64,000 nt of DNA from Acidithiobacillus ferrooxidans ATCC 23270 (GTDB lineage Bacteria > Pseudomonadota > Gammaproteobacteria > Acidithiobacillales > Acidithiobacillaceae), in assembly GCF_000021485.1 (NCBI RefSeq), contig NC_011761.1, positions 2,448,001 through 2,512,000 on the forward strand, in the 5' to 3' direction. Of this stretch, positions 39,461 to 47,977 are shown piece after piece. The position numbers were made by a program, and so were the translations under genes. The notes under the pieces are model-generated. The model made no database searches. It saw nothing but the letters and a program-made list of their open reading frames with translations, and was not told where the DNA came from. Every line of letters starts with the position of its first letter. The first letter of the stretch is position 1.

Positions 39461-39904
39461 ATGGCTAGTGTGATTTATCTGATGACCAACGTCGCCATGC
39501 CGGGTTTGGTCAAGATCGGCAAAACCGATAGCGCCGATACACTCAACGCGAGGCTGAGAGACCTCTACAATACCAGCGTTCCCCTGCCGTTCGAGTGGTA
39601 CTTTGCGGCGCAGGTAGACGACGCGGATACCCTTGAAAGAAAGCTGCATAGTCTGTTCGGCGAGTTTCGTGTTAACACTAAGCGCGCGTTTTTTCGTGTT
39701 GATCCAGAAAAGGTAGTCATTGCCGTCACCATTGGTTCCTATCAGGAAATTAACGTGTTCAGTCAGGCAGGCGATGCCGATGAGCAGAGGGTTACCTGCC
39801 ACTTAGAGGAAAGCTACTGGGTTCGTAGTTGCCTACTGATGCTCACCAACAGCCAGCAAGCGTTTTTGCACATAGTCGGATCACTGAATTCTGATGATCC
39901 GTAG
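39461..39904 (+). CDS. GIY-YIG/T5orf172-like protein, C-terminus rearranged
   Basis: From the ATG at 39461 (GAGGGCAAGG upstream) 147 residues. '[19 protein letters not shown]' is the GIY-YIG-like start, with the Arg of '[11 protein letters not shown]', then '[20 protein letters not shown]' and '[15 protein letters not shown]', as in the MUG113/T5orf172 family. After 'VTIGSYQEI' the expected tail is lost and unrelated sequence follows, ending over the vapC remnant. Divergent from hsdM with a 65-bp gap, so probably part of the restriction island; catalytic competence uncertain. Confidence 0.65.
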   Translation: MASVIYLMTNVAMPGLVKIGKTDSADTLNARLRDLYNTSVPLPFEWYFAAQVDDADTLERKLHSLFGEFRVNTKRAFFRVDPEKVVIAVTIGSYQEINVFSQAGDADEQRVTCHLEESYWVRSCLLMLTNSQQAFLHIVGSLNSDDP

Positions 39905-40165
39905 TTGCGATTCGACCTCTGCAAGCTTGTCAAAGTCTTTGTCACATGTCACCAATGTTAGGTCATGCGTGAGTGCCGTCGCCGCGATCCAGATATCGTT
40001 CTCTGTGATCTGTAGCGCAGTCGCTGGCCAGTCGTTGCTCCACCGCTCGGGAGGGGAGCCCTTTAGTTTGCCTTGCGCAGCTTTGTTCGGAGCGAGTTTT
40101 CGGGCCCACTTGGCGCGCAGTTGGCCCTGCTCCAGGGCGACCAGGAAAAGTCCTAAAGGCAGGTT
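39881..40165 (-). pseudogene. vapC: VapC-type PIN toxin fragment
   Basis: Minus-strand frame reading 'NLPLGLFLVALEQGQLRAKW', 'WSNDWPATALQITENDIWIA' and 'HDLTLVTCDKDFDKLAEVES' is the C-terminal two thirds of a PIN toxin: the E-equivalent region, catalytic Asp of 'ENDIWIA' and 'CDKDF'. The N-terminal 40 residues with the first Asp are gone and a TAA stop lies directly upstream in frame. No vapB adjoins. Confidence 0.75.
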
Positions 40166-40605
40166 CGTGATCAGTTAGCTGTCGTTCATCACACTCGATT
40201 TTCTGTGGACGCTATGCCCGCTTCTGGCCGATATTACCCGTTCCCAATCTGGATGTGAACGACCAATCCCGCTGCGTACCTGCCATTGAAGGCGAAGAGC
40301 ACACAGAGAACCCGCGAGACGCCAGGGTGATACTTTTTACACGCAACGCCAGTCACTGAGCCCTCCGGCGGTGAGGGGCCTCCGCGATATGGTCACGAGG
40401 GATGTTCATCCCTGGTTCATTCCGGATTCGACACGACCCTTCAGCACCCGAGGCGCCGAGGTAGGATGTGATCATCGTCAGCACCGAGAACTGCGGCCAA
40501 GTCACCCCCAATCCGGCGAGCGTCTTTGCAGGAAGGGCATGAAGCGATCAGCTTGACGGGGTTTCGGGTGCAAGAGAATCTGGTGCATCGCCATATCGCG
40601 ACTAC
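40166..40605. other. Degraded stretch between vapC remnant and arsR-type gene
   Basis: 440 bp without an intact gene. It holds a short MarR-like fragment (40435-40526) and otherwise no supported features. Confidence 0.4.
40435..40526 (-). pseudogene. MarR-family regulator fragment
   Basis: 'KTLAGLGVTWPQFSVLTMIT' followed by 'SYLGASGAE' matches the start of the winged helix of MarR proteins (LT-x-PQ-x-xVL). No start codon, and flanks are unrelated. Short, so tentative. Confidence 0.4.
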
Positions 40606-41286
40606 TTATGGTGTCGCATCAATACCAAAGGTCTTCCACAGCCCTTGCTGGCCGGCGCTCGAAACCCAGATTTTTCGATCTCCGGGGTTTCTCCGTATCC
40701 ATCCCGACTCTTGGAACTGCGTCATCAACGCGGCTCCCAGCGCTCCGCCGATATGGGGGCGACGCTCGCTCCAATCGATGCAGCGCCGCGCGAAAAGCCG
40801 CTGCTGATGACGTAGGGCGGGCAGATCCAACCCGAAGGCCGCGAATCCGTGTTCGCCAACCTCTGTAACCTGATAATCGCGCTCCTGTAGGTTGATCCAC
40901 CCGTTGCGCTGTAGGGTATCCGCCAAGACAACCGCGAGACTCCCCGCCAGATGATCGTAACAACTCCTTGCTTGGCGCAATGGATCCACCGCGGCGCGGT
41001 CTGGGCGGTTCTTGAGGATCGGCGGGCCGGACAACGCCATCAGACTCTCCAGGATTTCGGCTACCGCCGGACTGGCCAAACGATAGTAGCGGTAGCGTAG
41101 ACAGCGTTCCACCGCAAGCAGTCCACCATCCACCATCCGGGCCAAATGATGGCTGGCGGTTTGGGGGGTCACCCCTGCCCGGTAGGCCAGTTCACTGGCG
41201 GGCAATGCGTCGCCTCCGACCAGGGCCCAGGCCATGGCGGCACGGGCCGGAACCCCCAGCAACGCGACCACTTTGGGCAGTTCCAT
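40606..41286 (-). CDS. ArsR-type winged-helix regulator
   Basis: 226 residues. N-terminal wHTH 'AYRAGVTPQTASHHLARMVD' with the wing 'VERCLRYRYYRLASPAVAEI', then a C-terminal domain of about 120 residues with two cysteines (ARSCYDH and ARRCIDW). Resembles the extended ArsR proteins encoded next to cupin or drug-response genes. Divergent from the cupin gene at 41396, with a palindrome in the shared promoter, so it probably regulates that gene and itself. Ligand unknown. Confidence 0.85.
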   Translation of the reverse strand: MELPKVVALLGVPARAAMAWALVGGDALPASELAYRAGVTPQTASHHLARMVDGGLLAVERCLRYRYYRLASPAVAEILESLMALSGPPILKNRPDRAAVDPLRQARSCYDHLAGSLAVVLADTLQRNGWINLQERDYQVTEVGEHGFAAFGLDLPALRHQQRLFARRCIDWSERRPHIGGALGAALMTQFQESGWIRRNPGDRKIWVSSAGQQGLWKTFGIDATP

Positions 41287-41311
41287 GTGCGCACTTCCTC
41301 CCTATTCCATA

Positions 41312-41329
41312 TTTCGATCGTCATCGAAA
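41312..41329. promoter_or_regulatory. Palindromic operator candidate between arsR-type and cupin genes
   Basis: TTTCGAT CGTC ATCGAAA: perfect 7-bp arms with 4-bp spacer, 26 bp upstream of the regulator start and 67 bp upstream of the cupin start. Likely binding site of the ArsR-type protein. Confidence 0.55.
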
Positions 41330-41395
41330 CCAGCGGCTCCTTCCTGGGAGTATAGTGGCTGCTCTTTCGTGAAGCCGCAAAAAAAGGAGAATGCC

Positions 41396-41806
41396 ATGTC
41401 CTTGCACCCCATCACCGCCACGCCAGAGCGGATGCCGTGGATTCCCGGCAGCCAGGCACTGGGGGAGCTGTCCCTCTTCCAAGGCAAGGAAACGGTTCAT
41501 TTCAAGGTCTTGAGCGACCGCCGGTCCGAAGGCGGCGGCATGGCGCAGATCGTCCGCTTCTCCCCACCGCCAGGAATGCTCATCAAGATCGTGGCGAATG
41601 CCCGCTCCGAGGAGCATATCTACATTCTCTCCGGCGGCCACTGTGACAAGTCGGGCCGGCAGCGTCTCTTCCCGGGGGATTACCTCCTGCATCCCAAAGG
41701 GTTGGCTCATGGCGCTTTTCTCGCCATCGAGACCACCGTGTTTCAGGTCTATAGCGGAGAACCGGATGAACTTCTTGATTTCCAAATGATCGCCGCCAAC
41801 GGTTAG
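41396..41806 (+). CDS. Cupin-domain protein
   Basis: 136 residues from ATG 41396 (AAAAGGAG upstream). One cupin barrel: 'GMLIKIVANARSEEHIYILS' holds the motif-1 His-Glu positions in reduced form, and 'GDYLLHPKGLAHGAF' is motif 2 with two His. Possibly a metal-binding or anti-sigma ChrR-like cupin. Divergent from its likely regulator. Substrate unknown. Confidence 0.8.
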   Translation: MSLHPITATPERMPWIPGSQALGELSLFQGKETVHFKVLSDRRSEGGGMAQIVRFSPPPGMLIKIVANARSEEHIYILSGGHCDKSGRQRLFPGDYLLHPKGLAHGAFLAIETTVFQVYSGEPDELLDFQMIAANG

Positions 41807-41915
41807 GCGGACTAGTGCATTCGGCGAACAGAAGTTTGGAGGTCCGAAACCGGCGAGAATCTCTCGGCAGCATGGGATAGCATGATTCCGAAATCCGTTA
41901 TGTATGGGGTATCCG

Positions 41916-42440
41916 ATGCCGAATGAGCCGCTTCGTCTTCAAATGGAGCATGTAGCAACCCCGTTGGGGACCATGTTGCTCGTCACCGATACGCAAGGTC
42001 GGCTCCGCGCGCTGGATTGGGCGGACAGCGAGGGCCGGATGCGGAGGTTGTTGCAACTGCACTATGGTCGACAGGGCTTTGATCTGAGAATGGGTGCTGT
42101 TCAAAAACATATTCATGGCTGCCTTGATGCCTACTGGAGTGGTGACCTGGGTGCGCTCAATGCGGTTCCGGTGAAAACGGGCGGCACAGCATTTCAGCAA
42201 TCCGTTTGGACCTTTTTGCGCACGATTTCTGCAGGGCATACGCGCAGCTATCAAGAACAGGCCAGGGCCATAGGGCGAGGCTCCGCTGTTCGGGCCGTTG
42301 CCGGTGCAAATGGGGCGAATCCCGTGGGTATCGTCGTTCCCTGCCATAGGGTCATAGGTTCAGACGGTTCGCTGACGGGATATGCCGGGGGTATAGAGCG
42401 TAAACGCTGGCTATTGAGGCACGAGGGCGGCAACTTTTAG
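41916..42440 (+). CDS. ogt: Methylated-DNA-protein-cysteine methyltransferase Ogt
   Basis: Suicide repair of O6-methylguanine. 174 residues: 'EHVATPLGTMLLVTDTQGRL' start as in Ogt, HTH 'YQEQARAIGRGSAVRAVAGA', active-site 'VVPCHRVIGSDGSLTGYAGG' with the acceptor Cys. The start at 41916 has GGGG six bases upstream; 41904 adds four residues. Converges with the Ada-AlkA fusion gene, giving a DNA-alkylation repair pair. Confidence 0.95.
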   Translation: MPNEPLRLQMEHVATPLGTMLLVTDTQGRLRALDWADSEGRMRRLLQLHYGRQGFDLRMGAVQKHIHGCLDAYWSGDLGALNAVPVKTGGTAFQQSVWTFLRTISAGHTRSYQEQARAIGRGSAVRAVAGANGANPVGIVVPCHRVIGSDGSLTGYAGGIERKRWLLRHEGGNF

Positions 42441-42477
42441 GCGCTGGATCTTTCTGGGTCGTCGCGCGCACCTTCCA

Positions 42478-43968
42478 TCAGCGTGCGGCCGGCAATATCT
42501 TCGGTTGAACCCACAATCGCATAGCCCCATAGGCGCGCCAGGGCCTCCATGCCTCGGCGAGGGCCAGCAGTTCAGCGGGGGTAGGGCGGCCGTTCTTTGT
42601 TTCCAGGGCACGCAGCAACCCCAAGTCCGAATGCGGGAATGCGTCCGGGTCGCGGTATCCGCGCATGGCGATATAGTGAGCCGTCCATGGGCCGATACCG
42701 GGCAGCTCACAGAGTTTTTCTATGGTTTTATTGGGTGATGGTTGAGGCTGAAAGAAAAGCCGATCCTCATGCACGGCTGTAGCGAGGGACTGCAAAGCCT
42801 TTTCCCGCGCGCGAGTTAATCCAATAGGGGTCAGGTTGGCAGTCATGACAGCGGCGGGTAACGGGAAAATCATGGAGATGCCGGTTTTTTCCAAAGCCGC
42901 TCCGAAATCTCCCTTGATGGGTTCTCCAAGGGTCGCAACGAGGCGACCGGACAGCGTGGTGGCCGCAGCGACGCTGATTTGTTGGCCCAATACTGCCCGG
43001 ACCGTTAGTTCAAAGAGATCCCAACTGCCAGGTACCCTGAGCCCGGGTCTTTCCCTCACCCGCGCTGCCAGGCGTGGGTCTGCGGAAAGATGCGCATCAA
43101 TCATCCCGATATTGGCATCCAGATCAAACAAGCGGCGGAGTCTTGCGACAATCATACCTATGGGGGGAACTTCAGTGGCATAAATAGTGGCTAAAAGATG
43201 ATTGGTTTCCGACTCCTGCTGGACTTCGACAACGCCGTGCATGCCATCCCATTGAAATGAGCGGGCATATTTCCCGGCGTCCACGGCTTCTACCCCGGGG
43301 ATGGCCCTTCCGGCGAGAAAATCGATCATGGCCTCCCAGTCATAGGGAGGGGTGAACGGAAGCTTCAGCGTGATGCCCGCAGTCATGTTGCCGTTTGATG
43401 TCGAGGTGTGCCGCATTGTTTTCGGAGCCCTTCCATAGTTTCGTTGTATGGCATCGTTGAATCGGCGGACACTACCGAAGCCAGCGGCGATGGCAACATC
43501 CGTCATCGACAGCGTTGTTTCCACAATCATTTTTTTCGCCAGAAGGACACGCTGGGCCTGTGCTACGGCTATCGGCGTGGTGCCGAGCTCGCGGGCGAAT
43601 AGCCGTCGGAGATGTCGTCCGCTGACTCCCAATCGCTCAGCCAAATGTTCCACGCAGTCATCGTCGAAGGCGCCCTCAGTGATCCACCGCAAGGCATGGT
43701 CAACCAGGTTGGAACCAGCCCAGGTGCGTTGCTTGGCCGGATTTACCTCGGGGCGGCACCGCAAACATGGCCTGAATCCCATCTGATGGGCTGCCGCCGC
43801 GCTGGGAAGAAAGAGGCAATTTTCGATCTTCGGCGGTCGCGCAGGGCAAATCGGACGGCAATAGATCCCCGTGGAGAGAACCGCCGTGTAGAACTGGCCG
43901 TCAAACCGTGCATCGCGGGTAAGAAGGGCGCGATAGCAAGCTTCACGGTCGAGTACCTGTTGATTCAT
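42478..43968 (-). CDS. Ada-type regulator fused to AlkA-type DNA glycosylase
   Basis: 496 residues in three domains. N-terminal Ada zinc domain (residues about 1-80; Cys positions in 'STGIYCRPICPARPP' and 'FRPCLRCRPE') that takes methyl from phosphotriesters; AraC-type HTH (about 85-185; 'CVEHLAERLGVSGRHLRRLF'); C-terminal HhH-GPD 3-methyladenine glycosylase (200-496) with 'LPGIGPWTAHYIAMRG' and catalytic Asp in 'DAFPHSDLGLLRAL'. It senses methylation, activates transcription and excises alkylated bases. Fusions of this type are known in many bacteria. The O6-methyltransferase function is supplied by ogt next door. Confidence 0.92.
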   Translation of the reverse strand: MNQQVLDREACYRALLTRDARFDGQFYTAVLSTGIYCRPICPARPPKIENCLFLPSAAAAHQMGFRPCLRCRPEVNPAKQRTWAGSNLVDHALRWITEGAFDDDCVEHLAERLGVSGRHLRRLFARELGTTPIAVAQAQRVLLAKKMIVETTLSMTDVAIAAGFGSVRRFNDAIQRNYGRAPKTMRHTSTSNGNMTAGITLKLPFTPPYDWEAMIDFLAGRAIPGVEAVDAGKYARSFQWDGMHGVVEVQQESETNHLLATIYATEVPPIGMIVARLRRLFDLDANIGMIDAHLSADPRLAARVRERPGLRVPGSWDLFELTVRAVLGQQISVAAATTLSGRLVATLGEPIKGDFGAALEKTGISMIFPLPAAVMTANLTPIGLTRAREKALQSLATAVHEDRLFFQPQPSPNKTIEKLCELPGIGPWTAHYIAMRGYRDPDAFPHSDLGLLRALETKNGRPTPAELLALAEAWRPWRAYGAMRLWVQPKILPAAR

Positions 43969-44199
43969 GCGTCATTTATAGGACAAGTCCTTTTGAATGT
44001 CTCGCCATTTTCGGACCACAAAGGTTGCATTTGCATACCATAATATGATCTTTGCTGGCGCCTGGATCGCAATCCTGGCAAAATCGGCAGACGGGCGATG
44101 CAGTGTAAAGGAATAGTGCTATGCAGACCTGCATGCGTGTCATCAAGCGGCGAGTGAAGTCGCCGTTGGCCTGTAAGACCATCTTCTGAAGAATGAACC

Positions 44200-44598
44200 A
44201 TGCGCATTGACCATCTGGATCACCTCGTCCTGACCGTGGCGGATATATCCGTTACGATCGCCTTCTACTCACGGGTATTGGGCATGCAGGAAATGACCTT
44301 TGGTGACCAGCGCAAGGCGCTGATCTTTGGACAGCAAAAAATCAACCTGCATCCGGCAGGGCATCCCATAGCGCCCCATGCGACCAGCCCCACTCCCGGG
44401 TCGGCGGATTTGTGCTTCATTGTCACCGGTGGTATCCAGGGGGTGCTCACCCATCTGCAGACCTGCGGAGTCACTCTGGAAGCCGGTCCGGTGCCCCGCA
44501 CTGGAGCCACGGGGCCGATCACCTCTGTCTACTTCCGGGATCCCGATGGCAATTTGCTGGAGGTGGCCACGTATGATCAGTCGATACAACTGTCATGA
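44200..44598 (+). CDS. VOC-family (glyoxalase/bleomycin-resistance-like) protein
   Basis: 132 residues, one vicinal-oxygen-chelate module pair: 'MRIDHLDHLVLTVADISVTI' start, with metal His, 'LGMQEMTF', and 'SVYFRDPDGNLLEVATYD' end with metal Glu. Enzyme type not determined: dioxygenase, isomerase or drug binder. Overlaps the SDR gene by four bases (ATGA), so the two are coupled. Confidence 0.88.
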   Translation: MRIDHLDHLVLTVADISVTIAFYSRVLGMQEMTFGDQRKALIFGQQKINLHPAGHPIAPHATSPTPGSADLCFIVTGGIQGVLTHLQTCGVTLEAGPVPRTGATGPITSVYFRDPDGNLLEVATYDQSIQLS

Positions 44599-45338
44599 CC
44601 GGTAATTCGCGCGTCGCACTGGTTACCGGCGCCACCTCCGGCATTGGTCTGGCTATCGCGCAGCGTTTAACGCAGGCGGGATATTGGGTGGCCCTGCATT
44701 CCCGCGCTTCCTCCGCTGCGGGTCTACAAGCGGCGGCAACGCTGGCGGGTGCCCACTATTTTCAGGCAGACTTGCTGGAGGATGGTGAGCGCAGGGATCT
44801 GATCAATCAGGTGTATACGCACTATGGTCGGCTCGACGTGCTGGTCAATAACGCGGGTGAGTCCAGCATGATTCCGCATGATGATTTACAGGCCGCGACA
44901 CCGGACCTCTGGCACCGCCTCTACGAACTCCATGTGGTGGCGCCCTGGCAACTCGTCGCGCTGAGCGAACCCTATCTGCGCGCGGCATCGACGGCCGAAC
45001 ACCCGGCGGCGGTATTAAATATCAGCTCTCATGCCGGTGTGCGACCCAAGGGTGCTTCCATACCTTACGCCGCCAGCAAGGCCGCATTGATTCATGTCAC
45101 CCGCTTACTCGCCAAAACCCTGGGACCCGATATCCGGGTGAACGCTATCGCCCCGGGGCTGGTGGATACGCCGCTGACCGAAGATTGGGCGACCATTCGC
45201 GAACAATGGATTCGCGATGCCCCCATGGGTCGGAGTGCGCGCCCTGGCGACGTCGCGGATGTTGCCATGATGCTGACCGAATCGAGCTATCTGACGGGAG
45301 AGGTGATTGTGGTGGACGGCGGGATGAACCTGCTTTAA
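44595..45338 (+). CDS. Short-chain dehydrogenase/reductase
   Basis: 247 residues, classical SDR: cofactor loop 'VTGATSGIGLAIAQ' (TGxxxGIG), 'NNAGE', catalytic Ser in 'NISSHAGVRPKG', 'YAASKAAL' (YxxxK) and C-terminal 'YLTGEVIVVDGGMNLL'. Looks like a NAD(P)-dependent reductase such as FabG or sugar/steroid types; substrate unknown. Coupled to the VOC gene and followed by a terminator. Confidence 0.93.
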   Translation: MTGNSRVALVTGATSGIGLAIAQRLTQAGYWVALHSRASSAAGLQAAATLAGAHYFQADLLEDGERRDLINQVYTHYGRLDVLVNNAGESSMIPHDDLQAATPDLWHRLYELHVVAPWQLVALSEPYLRAASTAEHPAAVLNISSHAGVRPKGASIPYAASKAALIHVTRLLAKTLGPDIRVNAIAPGLVDTPLTEDWATIREQWIRDAPMGRSARPGDVADVAMMLTESSYLTGEVIVVDGGMNLL

Positions 45339-45369
45339 CGCGCCGAGGAGAATGGCGCGGATTTTGTTT
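45339..45369 (+). terminator. Terminator after the SDR gene
   Basis: Hairpin CGCGCC GAGGAGAAT GGCGCG right after the stop, followed by GATTTTGTTT. It separates the VOC-SDR unit from the SMR gene. Confidence 0.6.
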
Positions 45370-45374
45370 ATAAT
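45369..45374 (+). promoter_or_regulatory. -10 element (TATAAT) before the SMR gene
   Basis: Perfect TATAAT at 45369-45374, about 30 bp before the SMR start. The -35 region is poor, so confidence is limited. Confidence 0.35.
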
Positions 45375-45402
45375 ATGCAGTAACGCCTGTATGAAGAGGT
45401 TC

Positions 45403-45741
45403 ATGGTTAATATGCAATGGTTATATTTGGCAATAGCGATCGTTTCCGAAGTCATTGCAACTTCGGCGCTCAAGGCAACAGATGGCTTTACGCGTTGGAG
45501 CCCGATTCTTCTTGTTATTGTGGGGTATATGCTGGCATTCTATTTGCTTTCTCTTTCACTTCGTTCTATTGACCTTGGTGTTGCCTATGCTATCTGGTCT
45601 GGAGTAGGAGTAGCCTTAATCGTACTTGTTGGTTGGGTCATTTATCGTCAGCCGCTAAATATGGCTTCTTTCATTGGTATAGCGCTCATCGTTTCTGGCG
45701 TAATAGTGCTCCATCTTTTTTCAAAATCGACAGCGCATTGA
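45403..45741 (+). CDS. SMR-family small multidrug transporter
   Basis: 112 residues, four membrane helices: 'LYLAIAIVSEVIATSALKAT' with the essential Glu of the EmrE/SugE family, 'ILLVIVGYMLAFYLLSLSL', 'GVAYAIWSGVGVALIVLVGW' and 'FIGIALIVSGVIVLHLFS'. Exports cationic drugs or guanidinium in exchange for protons. Other in-frame starts are 45412 and 45391; AAGAGG lies before both. AT-richer than the neighbours. Confidence 0.9.
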   Translation: MVNMQWLYLAIAIVSEVIATSALKATDGFTRWSPILLVIVGYMLAFYLLSLSLRSIDLGVAYAIWSGVGVALIVLVGWVIYRQPLNMASFIGIALIVSGVIVLHLFSKSTAH

Positions 45742-45793
45742 ACGCTACGATTAACAAAACATGCGATGGACGCACAAAAGGTGATTCTGTGAC

Positions 45794-46336
45794 ATGAAAA
45801 TCCTTGCTCTATCTGGTAGCCTGCGCGCCAATTCAATCAATTCTGCACTGCTGCGAGCGGCAGCCAGACTTGCTCCTGTGGAATTAATGGTGACCGTGTA
45901 CCATGGACTGGGTGATCTTCCATTATTCAATCCAGATATAGAGGGCCGGTCTATTGAATCTGTCACGAACTTCCACGCGCAAGTGGCCAACGCCGATGCC
46001 CTACTTATCGCCAGCCCGGAGTATGCGCACGGTGTCACAGGAACCATCAAAAACGCGCTGGACTGGCTCGTCAGTTTCGAGCCGTTTACCTATAAACCGG
46101 TGGGCATATTCAATGCGTCGCCACGCGCACAACATGCGGATGCGGCGTTGCGCGAGATTTTGAAAACGATGTCTGCCATGGTCGTGGAGGAAGCCTCAAT
46201 GACCATTCCACTTCTCGGCGCCAACCTCGATGAAGACGGTATGGTTTCCACGCCATCTGTCGCGGCACCCATCCGGGGAGCGCTGCTCGCATTGTCCGAA
46301 GCAGTCGTTCGGGCAACGGAACAGCAACAGGAATGA
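45794..46336 (+). CDS. NADPH-dependent FMN reductase family protein
   Basis: 180 residues: flavodoxin-like fold with 'ILALSGSLRANSINSALLRA' (FMN phosphate loop), 'LPLFNPDI', 'LLIASPEYAHGVTGTIKNAL' (diagnostic S-P-E-Y-x-x-G) and 'WLVSFEPF'. Relatives include ChrR, ArsH and azoreductases. Substrate unknown; leads a close-packed five-gene row. Confidence 0.92.
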   Translation: MKILALSGSLRANSINSALLRAAARLAPVELMVTVYHGLGDLPLFNPDIEGRSIESVTNFHAQVANADALLIASPEYAHGVTGTIKNALDWLVSFEPFTYKPVGIFNASPRAQHADAALREILKTMSAMVVEEASMTIPLLGANLDEDGMVSTPSVAAPIRGALLALSEAVVRATEQQQE

Positions 46337-46339
46337 TGA

Positions 46340-46819
46340 ATGTACCAGATCGAAACCGGCATAGAAATCACAGCATCACCGGAGCACGTGTGGTCCATCC
46401 TCATGGATTTCCCCGCCTATCCGCAATGGAATCCCTTCATTCGCTCGCTTTCGGGAGTGGCGAAGCCGGGAGAGAAGCTGCGTGCGACCATTCAACCCGA
46501 GAAACGCCGGGCCATGACCTTCCGCCCGAGGGTGCTGACGGCAACAGATCAACAAGAATTACGCTGGCTGGGCCGCTTGGGATTTCCGGGCTTATTCGAT
46601 GGACAGCACTACTTTCAGCTCGCCGCGCTCAGCAATGGGTACACGCGGTTCACCCAGGGAGAGCAATTTTCAGGCATTCTGGTGGGCATGTTCATATCCA
46701 GCATGGCAGCGGCGACAAAAGCGGGTTTTCATGCAATGAATCAGGCATTGAAGAATCGCGCGGAGGCGAATGACCATATTGGCCACGCACATGATGACAT
46801 TTCCAAGGAGTGGTACTGA
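46340..46819 (+). CDS. SRPBCC-domain protein
   Basis: 159 residues, START/Bet v1-like fold: 'IEITASPEHVWSILMDFPAY' and 'WNPFIRSLSG', then 'HYFQLAALSNGYTRFTQGEQ' and a long C-terminal helix 'AATKAGFHAMNQALKNRAE'. Binds hydrophobic ligands; function not known. Starts 3 bp after the FMN reductase stop, so cotranscribed. Confidence 0.85.
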   Translation: MYQIETGIEITASPEHVWSILMDFPAYPQWNPFIRSLSGVAKPGEKLRATIQPEKRRAMTFRPRVLTATDQQELRWLGRLGFPGLFDGQHYFQLAALSNGYTRFTQGEQFSGILVGMFISSMAAATKAGFHAMNQALKNRAEANDHIGHAHDDISKEWY

Positions 46820-46820
46820 C

Positions 46821-47306
46821 ATGGATACCCGAAAGCTGCTGCTCACCGCGCAGGAAATCAGTCGGATGAAGGGCGAACATAAGGTCCATTTCCTCAATCC
46901 CGGTGCTGTTCGTGTCAATAAGTCTTTAGGCGATGCGGTAGGCCTCCGGCACATGGGTATACATCTCATCCAGATAGAGCCGGGTAAAGAGAGTACCGAA
47001 TACCACCTGCATCATTATGAAGAAGAAGCCGTGTACGTGCTGTCTGGTAAGGGCACGCTCACCATGGAGAATGATCAGTATCCCATCGCCCCAGGTGACT
47101 TCGTCGGTTTTCCTTGCCATGCAGCCGCGCACAGCATCAGCAACGATGGAACGGAAACACTCGTGTGCCTGGTCATCGGTCAGCGACTGGATCAGGATGT
47201 CGTGGATTACCCGAATCAGCATAAACGCCTGTACCGTAATAATGGGGAATGGAATCTGGTGGATATGGCAGATATCCGTGTGTTGCGCGAACCCACGCAG
47301 AAATAA
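46821..47306 (+). CDS. Cupin-domain protein
   Basis: 161 residues from ATG 46821 (AAGGAG ten bases upstream). Cupin motifs 'EYHLHHYEEEAVYVLSGKGT' (H-x-H-x4-E, a full metal site) and 'GDFVGFPCHAAAHSI' (G-x-x-P...H). Resembles mannose-isomerase-like or dioxygenase-like cupins. The intact metal ligands suggest an enzyme. Lies between the SRPBCC and transglutaminase genes. Confidence 0.88.
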   Translation: MDTRKLLLTAQEISRMKGEHKVHFLNPGAVRVNKSLGDAVGLRHMGIHLIQIEPGKESTEYHLHHYEEEAVYVLSGKGTLTMENDQYPIAPGDFVGFPCHAAAHSISNDGTETLVCLVIGQRLDQDVVDYPNQHKRLYRNNGEWNLVDMADIRVLREPTQK

Positions 47307-47316
47307 TAGGAAATTT

Positions 47317-47964
47317 ATGAAGCTCGCAAAATTCGATACCCAGCCGTTACCGCACTTCCTGATGGAAAGTGCCACCGTAGATTATGCGCATGCCGATATC
47401 CGTAAGTTGGCGGCCGCCTTATCCTCTGACGATTCAACGGCAACCGCCAGGCATTGCTTCGAATGGGTACGCGATCACATCGAACACAGCATGGATTTTC
47501 ACCGGGAAGAAGTGACCTGCGCAGCGTCGGATGTGTTGCAGCAAGGCACTGGCCTATGCACCGCGAAAAGTCATCTGCTCGTGGCCTTATGGCGCGCCAA
47601 CCAAATCCCTGCGGGATTCTGTTATCAACGACTGACGCTGGATGGCCCCAATCCGCCCTACTGTACACACGGCTTCACTGCGGTCTGGCTGAATGGCCGG
47701 GGCTGGTATCGTTGTGATGCGCGCGGCAACAGCAAACCCGGGATCCACTGCGAATTCACGCCCGGCCAAGAAAATCTTGCTTTCTCGTCGAGGTATGACG
47801 GCGAGCGGACCTATCCGGAGGTTTGGGCAGAGCCCTGGCCAGACTTGCTCACCGCCATGGAAAAACTGCAAAACATATCGCAGTATCGGAGCCATCCCAT
47901 TGATGCCCGCCCACCCGCCGCAGATTTGTGCGTAAGTGAGTCTGCAGCGCCGAACATGGAATGA
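47317..47964 (+). CDS. Transglutaminase-like cysteine hydrolase
   Basis: 215 residues. Catalytic triad in order: Cys in 'GTGLCTAKSHLLVALWR', His in 'PPYCTHGFTAVWL', Asp in 'WYRCDARGN'. Family members cleave or form isopeptide or similar bonds, or degrade peptides. The N-terminus resembles the bacterial transglutaminase-like group that begins with short leader sequences. Starts 10 bp after the cupin stop (TAGGAAATTT before ATG). Confidence 0.88.
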   Translation: MKLAKFDTQPLPHFLMESATVDYAHADIRKLAAALSSDDSTATARHCFEWVRDHIEHSMDFHREEVTCAASDVLQQGTGLCTAKSHLLVALWRANQIPAGFCYQRLTLDGPNPPYCTHGFTAVWLNGRGWYRCDARGNSKPGIHCEFTPGQENLAFSSRYDGERTYPEVWAEPWPDLLTAMEKLQNISQYRSHPIDARPPAADLCVSESAAPNME

Positions 47965-47977
47965 CAGGAGGCCGAAC

